The notes under the pieces were generated by a model. That model did not search any database and was not told where the DNA came from. It was given only the letters and a program-made list of their open reading frames with translations. A stretch of 64,000 bases of DNA from Siphlonurus alternatus (taxonomy: Eukaryota; Arthropoda; Insecta; Ephemeroptera; Siphlonuridae). The stretch spans positions 2,195,168 to 2,259,167 of the forward strand of contig OX463784.1 of NCBI GenBank assembly GCA_949825025.1, in the 5' to 3' direction. The stretch's first letter is position 1, and each line of letters starts with the position of its first letter. The translations under genes were made by a program, and so were the position numbers. Positions 34,261 to 45,236 of this stretch are shown one piece after another.

Positions 34261-35703
34261 TTATGGTTTGGGAGGGGTTTTAGCCCCAACCTTAGTTGCT
34301 GTTTGTGTTAACTTTTTCTGACTCTTGCCAGCGTTTGCATCGTATTTCTTTTTGTCCTCCAGGAATTGTTTCCCGGGTGGTAGTATTGGCTTTCGTTCTG
34401 GTTTCTTCGAAGATGTATTAATCGATCCAGAGGTACGAGGGGCCTTTAGTTTGGGTTCTTGCTGTGCAGCTGGAGCAGAGATTGTTTCTTGCTCTTCTTG
34501 CATTTCTGCAGTTTCAGGAGCAATTTGCTCCGCTTTTTTCTGTTCGGAAGAAGTTGAGGGTTTATCTGTCACCTCTTTAGCTTCCGGTGTCGTGAGGAGC
34601 GGCTGCTCTACTCCAGACTGGCTTTCGGTGTCCATGTTTTCAGACTCGCTGAACACGCGGACTTCTTGGTTTCTGCGGCGTCTTAGACGCTTCTGCTTTC
34701 TTTCCTCCTCTTGCTCGGACTCTTGAGATTCTTGAGGGGTTTGGTCAGTTGCCTGACGTTTTTTCAGCCTTTGGGCAGATAACACCTGCGTAGGTATCAT
34801 CTGCTTCTTTGGTTCTTGTTGTTTCTGTTCTTGCTCTGTGTTCTTTCCTTGTTGGCGTTTTCCTTTGAGAACTGCCTTCGCGAAAGTATTCACCAGAGCT
34901 GGGGTGTTTTCTCTCAGCTTAGCCTGGGCGGCACGGTAGCTGATTTTGTCCAAGACCATGTATTCTTGGATTTTGAGCTCTTCTTTGTATCGTGGGCAGT
35001 TTCTAGACCAAGATACGTGCTTTCCCTTGCAGTTTACACAGCTCTGCTCAGCTGTGCAGTTGTCTTCATGTTTTTTGCTGCCGCACTTGCCGCAGACTTC
35101 GTCCACTCTACACACTTTGCTGGTGTGTCCGAATTTCTGGCATTTGTAGCAGCGCATAGGATTTGGAATGTAAGCTCGTACCTTCAAGAAAAATCTGGCG
35201 ATTTGTATCTTTTCCGGCAGAACTGTTTGGTCAAATGTTAGAATGTAGTTCTCGGTGGGGACCAGTTCATTGCCCTTACGTTTCTTGATCTGGGTAACTT
35301 CAGTTAACTTGTATTCTTTCAGCTCCTCCTTGATGTCCTCCAGTGTTGATTGCATCAGGCCAGAGCATGAGATTATTCCCTTTGTTTGATTTAGGGAGCG
35401 ATGTGCCTCGACTGTGACTGAGGTTTCTCCAAGGTTTTTCACTGTTAAGATCTTTCGGGACTGATCATCCGAGATTGTTTCTACGAGGATGGATCCGTCT
35501 TTCAATGTTTGTTAGCTTTTGGGTTGGCCAAAAGCTAACATCATATTGCGGTGGAGACGGATTGCACACAGCTTATCCAGTCTTTCACCTTGCACATTAC
35601 ATTTTATGGTGAGGTATGTAGGGGCCTCCCTCCCCTCCCTGAGCCGGTTGTCGTGAGAGAACGTGAGTTCTCGCCACGCTGGTCGCTTGCTCCTCTTCGA
35701 CAT
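34261..35703 (-). pseudogene. LINE ORF1 (gag-like, CCHC), in-frame stop
   Basis: The frame opens at the ATG at 35703 and is interrupted by a TAA at 35512-35514. It continues in the same frame to the stop at 34261, about 480 codons in all. Visible parts: a basic N-terminus, then three Cys/His knuckles (CYKCQKFGHTSKVC; CGKCGSKKHEDNC; CVNCKGKHVSWSRNC), then a Gln/Glu/Lys-rich, probably disordered tail. Such proteins bind the element RNA and form the ribonucleoprotein. A later ATG at 35505 could start a shorter product that keeps the knuckles. Confidence 0.85.
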
Positions 35704-36086
35704 TGGAAAAATGGCAAAGAAAGTTGAGAAAGATATATGAACGCTTTATGAGTAGGTCCACAAATTGTAATCATAAGAAAAAGGGTTGCCGCGCTCACGG
35801 CCACGAGGTCATTACTGCCACCAAGGGACCTTCCAAGGTGGAGAGGGGTGCTGTAAAATGCCTCGCCCTAGAAGAGGACTCCTGACAACTAGGACTTGAA
35901 TACTCTGCTCTCCATGAGCTAACATAAATGCTTCGCCATGGTAAGGATTGCCCAACGGAGCAAGACACGTACGGGGCTTTGCAGAGCGATTACAGCATCG
36001 GAATTGGGGCGGAGAATTCAGAGTAGCATAATTTGATACCCTCTATTCATTTCTGCAATAAAAAAATTTCATGTATGTTGTCCAAT

Positions 36087-36684
36087 CTAGCTCTGTGAGC
36101 TCTAGGTCCACCATATATTTTACATATATTCACAAATGAAATTGTCCACAGAATATTTAAAATACAGATAAATTCAAAAATATTACATACACTTTTTGTT
36201 TATTTCTAATTTAAGAATAAATAGACTAAATTTCTATTCTCATAAGGATTTGTGTATACTTTTATCCCCTTTTTTGACCTCATCGGTTTATTGAAATTTG
36301 TTTCAGGAGCAAATTTTAAATATTCAGAGCTTTTATATTAAAGTCAACAGTCTTGATAGATGAATCTTTGAATATTGTTGCAACATGGTACAACGTTGAT
36401 ATTTTTCAATGCAATTTTTTAAAACTGAAATATGATGATAGATTTTTTTTAACATCTATGTTTGATATTTAGGGCACTATAGGCATTACAGGCAGCATGG
36501 GCCCCCTGGAAGGGGGTTTGAGGCCACTTTTTGTATACCCTCTGTGTTAAAAAGTGGAGTGGCCAATCTGAGCCTGGGTCCTTATATACCCTGAGCTACC
36601 CTCTAAATACTAACAATCGTGGTATAGAAAAAAAAAAAAAAAAAAAAAATGGGGACAGAAGAGGGGATGAAGATCTGATGGTAA
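36087..36684. other. Spacer, nothing recognised
   Basis: AT-rich, with a short GC-richer patch at 36480-36600 and a poly-A/T run at 36629-36648. No gene is supported. Confidence 0.4.
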
Positions 36685-36840
36685 TGTAATATTGTTTCCG
36701 GAGGATATTTAAAGTATGTCGAACAAAAAAATCGATGTTGTGACAATTTAAGGACACAGACCGGGTATATAAGTGAAATGGATGTACAGAGCTTCACGTT
36801 TGTCACATCACGAAGTCAACATGAAAATGTTAAATAATGT
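36685..36840 (+). pseudogene. Decayed duplicate of the promoter and exon 1 of the 37.9-kb gene
   Basis: TATATAAG at 36766-36773 is followed by ATGGATGTACAGAGCTTCAC and CACGAAGTCAACATG (ATG at 36821). The active gene has the same sequence with few changes (TATA at 37840, ATGGATGTTCAGAGCTTCAC, CACGAAGTAAACATG at 37901). Similarity also extends upstream (TTGTTTCCGGAGGAT versus TTGTTTCCAGAGGAT). The donor after exon 1 is lost (AAAATGTT instead of AAGGTGAG) and no second exon follows. Confidence 0.6.
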
Positions 36841-37270
36841 TAAATATTATAACGACGTTTCTGCTTCGTTTACGACTAAAAGCATCACACATAATAACAC
36901 AGATAAAGTGTTCATATGATTAATTAAATAGAAGCTATAATCGAGGAGTTGAACAATTTATTTCTTAACAAAACATTTCAGCAACTGTTTAAAACAGGAT
37001 CATCATTGAAGTTATAGATACAGGAACATGTACATGTCGCTCGAATTGTAGTACTTGTAATATGTTTAGAAATTTAAATGGAACCAAGTGGCGATACTGT
37101 CAAGAGGGATCAATAATTTTAAATTTTATATAGTTGGTTATTTACAAGCGTGATATAAAAATTACCAATAAAAAAATGGGGGCAGGGGAGGTGGGGGAGC
37201 TGAAGACTCCACTCTGTACCAATCGTATTGTTATTTGAGCGTGTTTAATTAAATATAATAAATTATTATA

Positions 37271-37606
37271 AGCGAGTCAAACGTGGCGCAGTGCATTGAC
37301 CGGTGTTCATTAGATCCCCGAAGTCAAGCAACGTCGAGCATGGTTAGTATTTGGATGGGGGGGGGGGGTAAATACATCTCGCTTTCCACCCAGTACAGTG
37401 TTGCACTTGTGTGTGGTTCCCCAGGCTTTGAACATCGCTTTGGTCCTTTGAGAAAAAGTAGAGGTGTCCGTCCTGACTGAGGTTTTCCACGGTTCCCTCA
37501 GTCTCACCTCAGCGAATGCTGGGACGCATAACAGGTCATGGCCACCATCCTTTCCCTACACCTTATCTCTATCCATTACCTCGCTACGAGCTGTAAGCTC
37601 TTAGGA
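37271..37606 (+). repeat. 5S-rRNA-derived SINE
   Basis: Head ACGTGGCGCAGTGCATTGAC, 5S-like part (CCCCGAAGTCAAGCAACGTC; GGTTAGTATTTGGATGGG), then a poly-G interruption and the common body up to GAGCTGTAAGCTCTTAGG. It sits between the decayed and the active promoter. Confidence 0.8.
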
Positions 37607-37839
37607 TAAAATTAAATTTTTATTAGTTTCACACTACTGATACCTGATGTAAATATGATATAATATACTTTGCAGAAATAATTCAATTAGAAGGTCATAT
37701 GCGAAATTAGTAACTCCAATTTTTAATAAAAAAAAATGTCATGTAACTTTGTTTCCAGAGGATGTTGAAAATGAATAAATTTTTTCAAGATAAAATACTA
37801 AAACGGTGGCAAAAAAAAAAGTTACGGACCCAGACTGGG

Positions 37840-37847
37840 TATATAAG
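37840..37847 (+). promoter_or_regulatory. TATA box of the Gln/Gly-rich protein gene
   Basis: TATATAAG 61 bp before the ATG. Transcription probably starts near TTCAGAGCTTCACA, about 30 bp downstream. Confidence 0.7.
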
Positions 37848-37900
37848 TGAATTCATGGATGTTCAGAGCTTCACATTATTTTTCACACCACGAAGTAAAC

Positions 37901-39646
37901 ATGACACCAGACATGAAGGTGAGAAACTGTACAGCTTGTGTCACCCGCCTCATCATATTAAGATGAACGGTGGCGAAGCAAATCTCATAAGAAAATAAAA
38001 TTAATTTTAGACGCCATAGCTTTAATCTGCATATTAAAAAATAAACTCACGAAAATTAAATATTTTAACATTTAAATGGAATTCTATTTGTTTTTCATCA
38101 ATTTTGTTAAACCAAAAATTAAGTAATAAATTTTAAGAGCAAAATTATTGATCTAATATTATAGTCAATATTTAAGCAAACATTAGGCAAAATTGCTACC
38201 TCATGACGATAGTCAATTCATCAATTTCACTATTTTTTTAATGAAACCTGGGTTGCTACAAATTAAACCGTAGAATATATATTATCAATAAGCTAATTTT
38301 TCACCTAATTTACATGTACGTACTTAGTAAAATAATAAAAATAAATAAAATGCAATACAACTGCAGCCCATTTATTAGTTTTATTTATTTTTTGGATATT
38401 ATTTGGTGCATTTATTCAATTTATAACATAACGCAAGTATAATATGCAGCTGTTTAAACATCAATCGTTAAGCAAAGGGCGATTTTAAATAATTGTATCC
38501 CCTATATTTCAAATTTCAACTAGTTCTCATATAGGCTTTTAAAATTGCAACACTTATTATTATTATGATTACTAAACTTATTTCATTTGGCTGTGTTAAT
38601 GCATCTAGATTTTAATGGACTAACAAATCAAGTATGATATAATATTAATAAGGTGCAATTCATGACAAAATCATCAAGTTTCTCACGAAACTTAAGATAA
38701 GTGCCAGAACTATAAAATTAACTTTAGTATGCTTAATTATTCATGTTTTTTAATATCCTTCAGTTTTCTTTAACAAATCCAACGTTTTAATTCCATGCAG
38801 AACATTAAAATATTACAATTTTAATGTATCGTTTATTGTTTTTAATAAAACCATGTAGGCAACTAAGGAGTTAAAGCAACTGTGGCAGAAACGAAAATTC
38901 CATTATATTGCGGGTTTTAAAAGAATTCTTGCAATGGAGCATACAAGTTATTGAGAATTATCGTTCTCCTAGCAGCACGGCTAAATGAATTAAAATTGAA
39001 AACATGTTTTACATTTGACCAGAAAAATCATTGTAGTCTATTCTAAATTATATTTTGAGTCAAGTTTGAAGAAATTAACTGTAACCATATTTTCATATTT
39101 GTGCAGGTGGCTGCTTTTTTGCTGGCGGTGCTTGCAATGAGCGTGATAGCGGCTCCACAAGGAGGTGGAAGGAAACCCCCAACTTCCCAAAATGGTGGTG
39201 GACAGAACGACCAACAACAGGAAGGCTCCCCTCAACAAGGAGGTCAGAATGGCAAACAAGGAGTGCCTCAACAAGGAGGTCAGAATACCCAGCAACAAGG
39301 AGGACCCCAGCACGGAGGTCAGAACGGCCAGCAACAAGGTGGTCCTCAGCAGGGAGGTCAGAACGGCCAGCAACAAGGAGTGCCTCAACAAGGAGGTCAG
39401 AATACCCAGCAACAAGGAGTGCCTCAACAGGAGGGTCAGAGTGACCAGAAACAAGAAAGGCCTCAAAAGGCCGGTCAGAGTGTCCAGAAATATGGAGGTC
39501 TTCAACAGAGAGGTCAGAGTGACCAGAAACAAGGAAGGCTTCAACATGGAGGTCAGGATGGTTCTTCTGAAGATACTAAACAAAATAAGTCACGTCAGAA
39601 GAATAACTTTAAATTTCATTATACGTTTACTGCACTGAAAATATAA
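37901..39646 (+). CDS. Secreted Gln/Gly-rich 13-residue-repeat protein, 2 exons, 185 aa
   Basis: Exon 1 is 37901-37918 (MTPDMK, donor AAG|GTGAGA, phase 0). Exon 2 is 39107-39646 (acceptor TATTTGTGCAG). The joined start MTPDMKVAAFLLAVLAMSVI is a clear signal peptide, with cleavage probably after Ala-Ala. The mature protein has about eight to nine 13-residue units of the type GGPQQGGQNGQQQ (coding period 39 nt). These are exact in the middle and drift toward a charged form (GQSDQKQ) and a basic C-terminus. A low-complexity secreted protein of this kind could be structural (cuticle, silk, saliva or secretion matrix) or antimicrobial-like; I cannot tell which. Intron 1 (37919-39106) shows no mobile element. 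Confidence 0.8.
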
Positions 39647-39893
39647 CATATATACTAGCATATTGTAATTGAACAGTAAAAAGTAAAATCTTTGTAACAA
39701 CCATATTAATGAAAATTGACACAGGGTTGGAGTTTTTGTTCTAAATATATTATAAAGAATGCATTGTAACTAGTTTAAAATTGTTGTTTATTAATTGAAA
39801 TTTAACCAGATTATGTACATATTTATCCAAACATTGAAAACAAAAAGAAAATTGAAATAATATATATTTATAAGTAAAATAAGATTAATAAGT

Positions 39894-41670
39894 ATCACTG
39901 TAAAAAATATTTGTAATTTTTCGTAAAATTTGGCATGTAATTTTACCTTTCTTATTGTTTTTGTCATTTTTTCATTAAAAATTGCAAATTTATTAATTTT
40001 TTCGTAAAATCACTGAGCAAAACGTTAAAATAATGAACTAACAAATTTTTATGTATTGTTACAAAAATTTACTTTAATATTTTTACATCGGGAAATGTTT
40101 TTAAAAACACATAAGAAAACGTAAAATTACTCTAAATAAATGTAATATTACTTTAAAAAAATGTAAAAATACATTTTTGTTTGTTATAATTACAAAATAT
40201 TAAGTACTATTACATGTATTAGACAGTCGTAAGCGTCACAAAGAGACGCCATGACACACGTAGTTCTACAGCTTAGTAATTTAATGATTTGTGGTGTGTA
40301 TAATTAGCATAAGACGCCAACTTTAGTTCTCGAATTCTTCGGTAAGTGTTATTCTATATTTTAAGTAGTAACTTGTATCGATTTATGTGTTTTTCTGTAA
40401 GCAATGATGAAAGCATCATGATAGCTTGTTTGTTCCGGGGAGTCGATAGTTTTTGTGCAAATTTTAATCCTTTTTACAATAGTATTAAAAAAGGGCAATA
40501 AGCCCATGCATCCATTATGCTCATCTTAAGGTATTTTTTATTTAGAAAATTGACTTAAATCATGATATCCGTTTTATAAAATATACGTTTTTTTAATTTG
40601 ATGACCTACAGTGCAATATTATGTTGCCTCTCCGCGGAGAGATTCAAAACTGCTGCTTGGTTAAATATGGTTATAAAATATTTAATTTTGTCTGTGCAAT
40701 GTCAAGCCGATTGACTATTTTTGAAGCGGGAATAATTGTAAAATATTTACTTTTACATTAGAATTTGAGTGCGAGCCGTTTAGTAAGAGAAATCTGTTTC
40801 AAGACTACTGTTCAATGGACGTAAGAGTGATTTTTCCTGGTAGATTCTGAAAATTATTATTAAGGTAGAGATAACGCCGAACAGCTGATCGACGTAATCC
40901 CCTTTGATTAACATGTAAACCTTAGCAAATTGACAAAAATTCTGAATTTTTTTTTAGAGGCAGATATTAGTGACTAAAAGCCATAAAAAAAGTTTGAACA
41001 ACATTTAACGAACTGATTTTTTTTAATTAATTTTTTAGTTTGTCTCTCCATGGGAAAGCCCTATGCTGAAAATTAAAAAAATTAATTAAAAAAAATCGGC
41101 TCGTTAAATCGTTTTGAAATTTTTTCTATGGCTTTTAGGCACTAATACCTGCCTCTCAAAAAAAAATCAGAATTTTTGTCAATTTGCTAAGGTTTGCATG
41201 TTAATCAAAGGGGATTACGTCGATCAGCTGTTCGGCGTTATCTCTACCTTAAGTAGCAATACTCGTATTAATATTTAAAAAATATTTTATACGTAGATCC
41301 TGAAAGAATTAATAAACGGTTTTCATTAACTTCATTTGAAAAGCAATAAATAAAATAAATTGTAACATAACTTTTAATATTATAAAAAAACAAAAATTTA
41401 TGTAGCTTTTAAACAACATTTTATATGTAAAATTACATAAAAAAATTGGAAATAAAACGCCAAATTATAAACGTGTAAAAAAACGAAAAAATTGTATTTG
41501 GTTAAAAACAAAAATAAATGTTTATTTACAAATGTTTTCGTTTTGTAACTATACATTTAGAATTTGTAATATCCAATTACAAAATTTTAAGTTTAAATAC
41601 ACGTTTTTAATTTGGCGTTTTATTTCCTATTATTTTTTGTAAAAATACAAAGAATTTTTTTACAGTGATA
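39894..41670. repeat. F13 element with TATCACTGTAAAAAA tips, F2 nested inside
   Basis: Left tip TATCACTGTAAAAAAT, right tip TTTTTTTACAGTGATA. The arms are rich in GTAAAA/TTTTAC words. An F2 MITE (40864-41248) is inserted between them. The CACTGTAAAAAA tips flanked by TA suggest a Tc1/mariner-type non-autonomous element. Confidence 0.55.
40864..41248. repeat. F2 foldback MITE with exact TTAA duplication
   Basis: GGTAGAGATAACGCCGAAC at the left and GTTCGGCGTTATCTCTACC at the right, flanked by TTAA at 40860-40863 and 41249-41252. The best-preserved copy in the window. Confidence 0.92.
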
Positions 41671-42589
41671 CAGTCATGGGGAAGAAACGGTGACGCTAAA
41701 AGCTGGATGCAGTAATGGACAACTGTGGCTTAAACGTATAATATAGTAATGATTTTTTTTAGCAAAAATTTGAACTATTAGGTATTATCAGAGAGCTTTG
41801 ATTAAATCAAAGCTCTCTGGTATTATATATTTTTAATGTTTATATGCAACTTTGTGCACATACTAGTAAAAAAAATATACTTGTGACAAAAAAAAAAACA
41901 AAAAAAAAAAACAGGAAACTGGTACAATACTCCAGCTTTCACCGTTCTCCCCACCGTTGGTGTATATAGAATTTAAATCTCATAAACATCAAATAACAAT
42001 ACAGTATTCTCTTTCAGTTCTTTTGAGAGAAAAACGTAAAATTTTAGTTACTGGGTAACTCATTGCAAGTCTAGAGTTTATTTTTTTCATATAAATTTCA
42101 ATTACAATATTGGTGTTCAGACTAATCTATAGCTAATGAGGATTCAAAATTATTTGTGGTAATTGAGGTTTTTTATCGTAATATTATTTTAAAAATCTAT
42201 TCATAATATAAGGATTTCCATTTTCATAACTATGTACTTGGAAAAAATATGAAAAAGCACGTAAAAAAGAAGTAATGAAATGCATGATTTGTACTGCCGG
42301 TATTGTATCAGTATTTTGGAAAATTATGATGCCCTATTGATTTAATTTAAGAACTTAATTCATAAGATTAACGTCATAAATGAATCTGGAACGACTTTTT
42401 CATTTGATACATATTATGATTTATACAGGCCTGCGCGGGGCAGGCAAGGATTCATAAAAATTTCAGGAGGAGCTGAGCTAATAAAATATAAGTTTTGAAT
42501 TTTATACTGACTAATAGATAGTGGTGAGGTAAAGATTCTAGTCTATATTATTAAACATCACTTTCGGGACCCCAAAATTAACCAGCGTT
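41671..42589. other. AT-rich spacer with a perfect short palindrome
   Basis: CAGAGAGCTTTGATT and its exact inverse AATCAAAGCTCTCTG meet at about 41805. A TATA-like TATATAGA lies near 41961. No coding exon is recognised. Confidence 0.5.
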
Positions 42590-43180
42590 TTCCTATTCTG
42601 GGACGCACTTCCTTTGGGCGAGCGTCTGGGTTCGTCGGAACCCGACGAAACTTTTCCTGGAAGTTCCTGGGGGTGGCCGCCATAACCGGGAAAATAATAA
42701 AAAGTGCACGTCCGGGGGGGGGGGGGGGGGGGGAACTGGGGGTGAATTTTTTTATTTAGATTTTTGGGGTTTTTCGGCCTCCGAGCTCTTCCGGTGCCCT
42801 GCGCTGGCCGTGGGCGGCGGAGGTCTTTGCCCCGTGAACTTTTGTTGCTGCCGAGTCGTGTTCGGTTCCGGACACCGTTTCAGCAGTGCACGCCGACCGT
42901 GAGGTTACTTTTGGAAATTTGGGCTCTTCGGTGTCGTGTGGTCTGTGTTTCGAATCCCCGTGTGTTCAAGTGTTGGTGCGTGGTGTGTTGTCGTGGCCGT
43001 GTAGTGAGGACGTCATGCTATTGCGACGTATTACGTGTCACTTTGATGTGTTATGGCCCTCCATCATGCACTTTGAATCACAAATGTGGACATGGGGTGA
43101 CCTTGTGCCGTGTGACTCCACGGCTAGGGGATCTCCTCCCTGAGTTCATCTTTTCGTTGGTTTCGATTTGTGTTTTCTGA
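42590..43180. other. GC-rich island with poly-G tract
   Basis: Sharp change from AT-rich to GC-rich sequence, with about 18 G at 42714-42731. The plus-strand ORF 42764-43180 has no recognisable domain, and its codons look like by-products of GC-rich sequence. It could be a promoter/CpG region or the 5' UTR of a mobile element. Confidence 0.35.
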
Positions 43181-43238
43181 TACGTAAACATGCAATACAC
43201 AACGTACTAGTGCTACTTTTTCCATTTTTTATACATAC

Positions 43239-43431
43239 AGTGTTTCCTGCCATTGGAAAGTTTATGGTTACCAACTTCAACAGCTTCTTTGTCGTCCAAG
43301 TTTGAATGTTGGTGGAAAAATGCAAGTCTACCATTAGTAGAAAGAGTTCTGCTAACTGGGATTGACTGAAGCTTTTGCATATATTGCCAATGCTTTGAAA
43401 TTATTAACTTTCTTTGTGTGACTGCTGCCAT
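43239..43431 (-). CDS. Possible first coding exon of a minus-strand gene
   Basis: An ATG at 43431 opens 64 codons to a donor T|GTATGT at 43238 (phase 1). The peptide starts MAAVTQRKLIISKHWQ and is basic and free of acidic residues for about 45 residues, like a mitochondrial targeting sequence. Upstream, at 43530-43600, are an NRF1-like TGCGCATGCGA and a YY1-like CAAGATGGTGGCCG, both usual in housekeeping promoters. I found no second exon to the left, so this is tentative. Confidence 0.3.
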
Positions 43432-43710
43432 CCCATTGGCTGCTTCTGTTTAGAGGCAACATTGTAAAAGGGGATCTGACTGCTCAGTGCAGTGATGTGA
43501 AATTCGCGCGAAGATCGGTCCGCGAAAATGCGCATGCGAATATCAGCGCAAGTGCGCGCATATGTGCGTAAGATAGATTCAAGATGGTGGCCGCCCGCAA
43601 ATAGAATCACGTGAGCACAGATATTGTAGACATTCAGAAGTTCAATATTCTTCCCATAGATGGAGATGCCATGCTAGCACATTCCAAGCAAACTACTTTC
43701 AGGTGTGACT

Positions 43711-44076
43711 TAATTATTATAACTTTATATAAAATTGATTATTTTCGTAAATAATGCTCGGATTTACTCCCAATTAGGTCTAGGGGGGGGGGGTTATAAA
43801 CTTAAGGTGTAAGTAATGCGGGTTGCATACTTTCAGGGGCTTGTAGGTTGAGGTTGCATACTTTCAGGGGCATGTAAGTGAAGGTTGCCTACCTTTAGGG
43901 GTAACTTAAAATAACTTTATTTAAAAACGAATATTTTCGTAAATAATGCTCGGATCATCTCCCTATTAGGTCTAGGGGGGTTATCAAATTAAGGTGTAAT
44001 TAATGCAGGTTGCATACTTTCAGGGAATGTAGGTTGTGGTTGCCTACTTTCAGGGGCAATTTGCGTTCGGTACATC
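43711..44076. repeat. Tandem duplication, about 200-bp unit
   Basis: TTTTCGTAAATAATGCTCGG occurs at about 43743 and 43934. Each is followed by TTAGGTCTAGGGGGG and then GGTTGCATACTTTCAGGG sub-repeats. The stretch 44077-44360 carries no recognised feature beyond an AAATA-rich tract near 44230. Confidence 0.75.
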
Positions 44077-44368
44077 ATAGCATTACGAGGTTTAATTACA
44101 ACTGACTACCTCTTTGTGTTGAAGATGGGCAGTGTCCGGAGTAAGCCCATTGCCTTGCTCGCTCGATCACGACCGGACGCTAAGAAAATAATTAACTCGA
44201 ATCTCCCCAAACCCCTTGAAAAAATTATTAAATAAAATAAAATAAATAATAATAAAATAGTAGGGGCCTAACAACCGCGTCTGAGTCGTTATCTGAGCCT
44301 GTTCATCTTCGCTAATTTAAAACACTATAGTATCTGTCAACATCGGGCTGAGAGAATTGGAAGTGCAT

Positions 44369-44522
44369 CACTGCATGGGTGGGAAGCAAGACGAATTTAT
44401 CCCAGGGAGGGAGTGGCGTATTTTTATACTTGAAATGGTCACCCATCCAAGTATTAACCACGCTTGACGTAGCCTGACTTCAGTGATCTAACGAGAACGG
44501 GTCAATGCATTACGCCACGCTC
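44369..44522 (-). repeat. 5S-rRNA-derived SINE, head and start of body
   Basis: The reverse strand reads AGCGTGGCGTAATGCATTGA, then CGTTCTCGTTAGATCACTGA and TACTTGGATGGGTGACC, then part of the body. Confidence 0.75.
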
Positions 44523-44534
44523 CACCTTTACTCT

Positions 44535-44807
44535 GAATTACTCTGAATTGTTTTAGATTTTTATGAGTCCTGCAACTATTTTTAAATAATATATGAATGT
44601 TCTGTAATTTAAGTTGGCACCCCTGAATCGTTAATAAAAAGGATAGGACAAAGACACCTGTTGACGCCTCCAGGGGGCGTGGCAGCACATTTAATAATTA
44701 TTTAAAAATAGTCCTGTGTTTCAAAAAAATCTGGAAAAAATCAGAGTAGCATAATTTGGTACCTTCAATTCATTTCTGCAATAAAACATTTTCATGTAGG
44801 TTGTCCA
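44535..44807. repeat. F3-prime MITE, left tip missing
   Basis: Core GACGCCTCCAGGGGGCGTGG and right tip CATGTAGGTTGTCCA. The left tip is replaced by the SINE junction. The stretch 44808-45236 has nothing recognised. Confidence 0.7.
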
Positions 44808-45236
44808 TTTTGCATTAAAATACCGTTATGATATCACGTACTGAATATTTATATAGATGGCAACATATGATTGACAAAATTAATTAAAAGACTTAAACCA
44901 AACGAGCGTAGGCAAGTTTACACCCCACCCCTAGTTAAGTCCCTTTAAAAATGATAAACGCGCGTATAACATGTTATTATATACGATTATATAATATACC
45001 TTTTTTTAAACTCCCATGCATATTATAGTCCACATAAAGAAAAATATAACATATCTTTATTTATTTTTATCATCATGCAGTTTTTTTTTCTTTCCTGCAT
45101 GCTTGTTTTTAGGTGCAATACGTGTTAATATGTACATTATAATATATATATTTATATTTAATATTTATGCTTTCCTATACAGGTCTTTCACCATACGTCA
45201 CAAAACAATATGACGTCACGATTGTGTAGGCAAATC

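Larger units (their letters stand above)
30393..36012 (-). mobile_element. Full-length I-like LINE, inactivated
   Basis: 5.6 kb, with its 5' end at 36012 and 3' end at 30393, bounded by the 8-bp duplication AGAATTCA (30385-30392 and 36013-36020). The 3' end carries an ATTGATTGATTGATT tract, a short microsatellite-type tail rather than poly(A). ORF1 (CCHC zinc knuckles) and ORF2 (endonuclease, RT, RNase H) are separated by 9 nt. Both ORFs carry lesions. The order EN-RT-RNase H with a CCHC ORF1 fits the I group of LINEs; the exact clade is not proven. It is a diverged subfamily of the LINE at 59459. Confidence 0.9.
30128..36084. repeat. F3-prime foldback MITE split by a LINE
   Basis: The left part (30128-30392) starts TGGACAACATACATG. 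The right tip (36013-36084) ends CATGTATGTTGTCCA. Between them sits a complete LINE flanked by AGAATTCA. Removing the LINE leaves a MITE of about 330 bp like that at 23338. Confidence 0.85.

Noticed and set aside
39038..39583. Minus-strand Leu-rich ORF of 181 codons
   Set aside because: Antisense of the 39-nt coding repeat; the plus strand has the signal peptide and spliced start.
42764..43180. 138-codon plus-strand ORF as a gene
   Set aside because: No domain, no splice context, and codon content explained by GC-rich sequence next to a poly-G tract.
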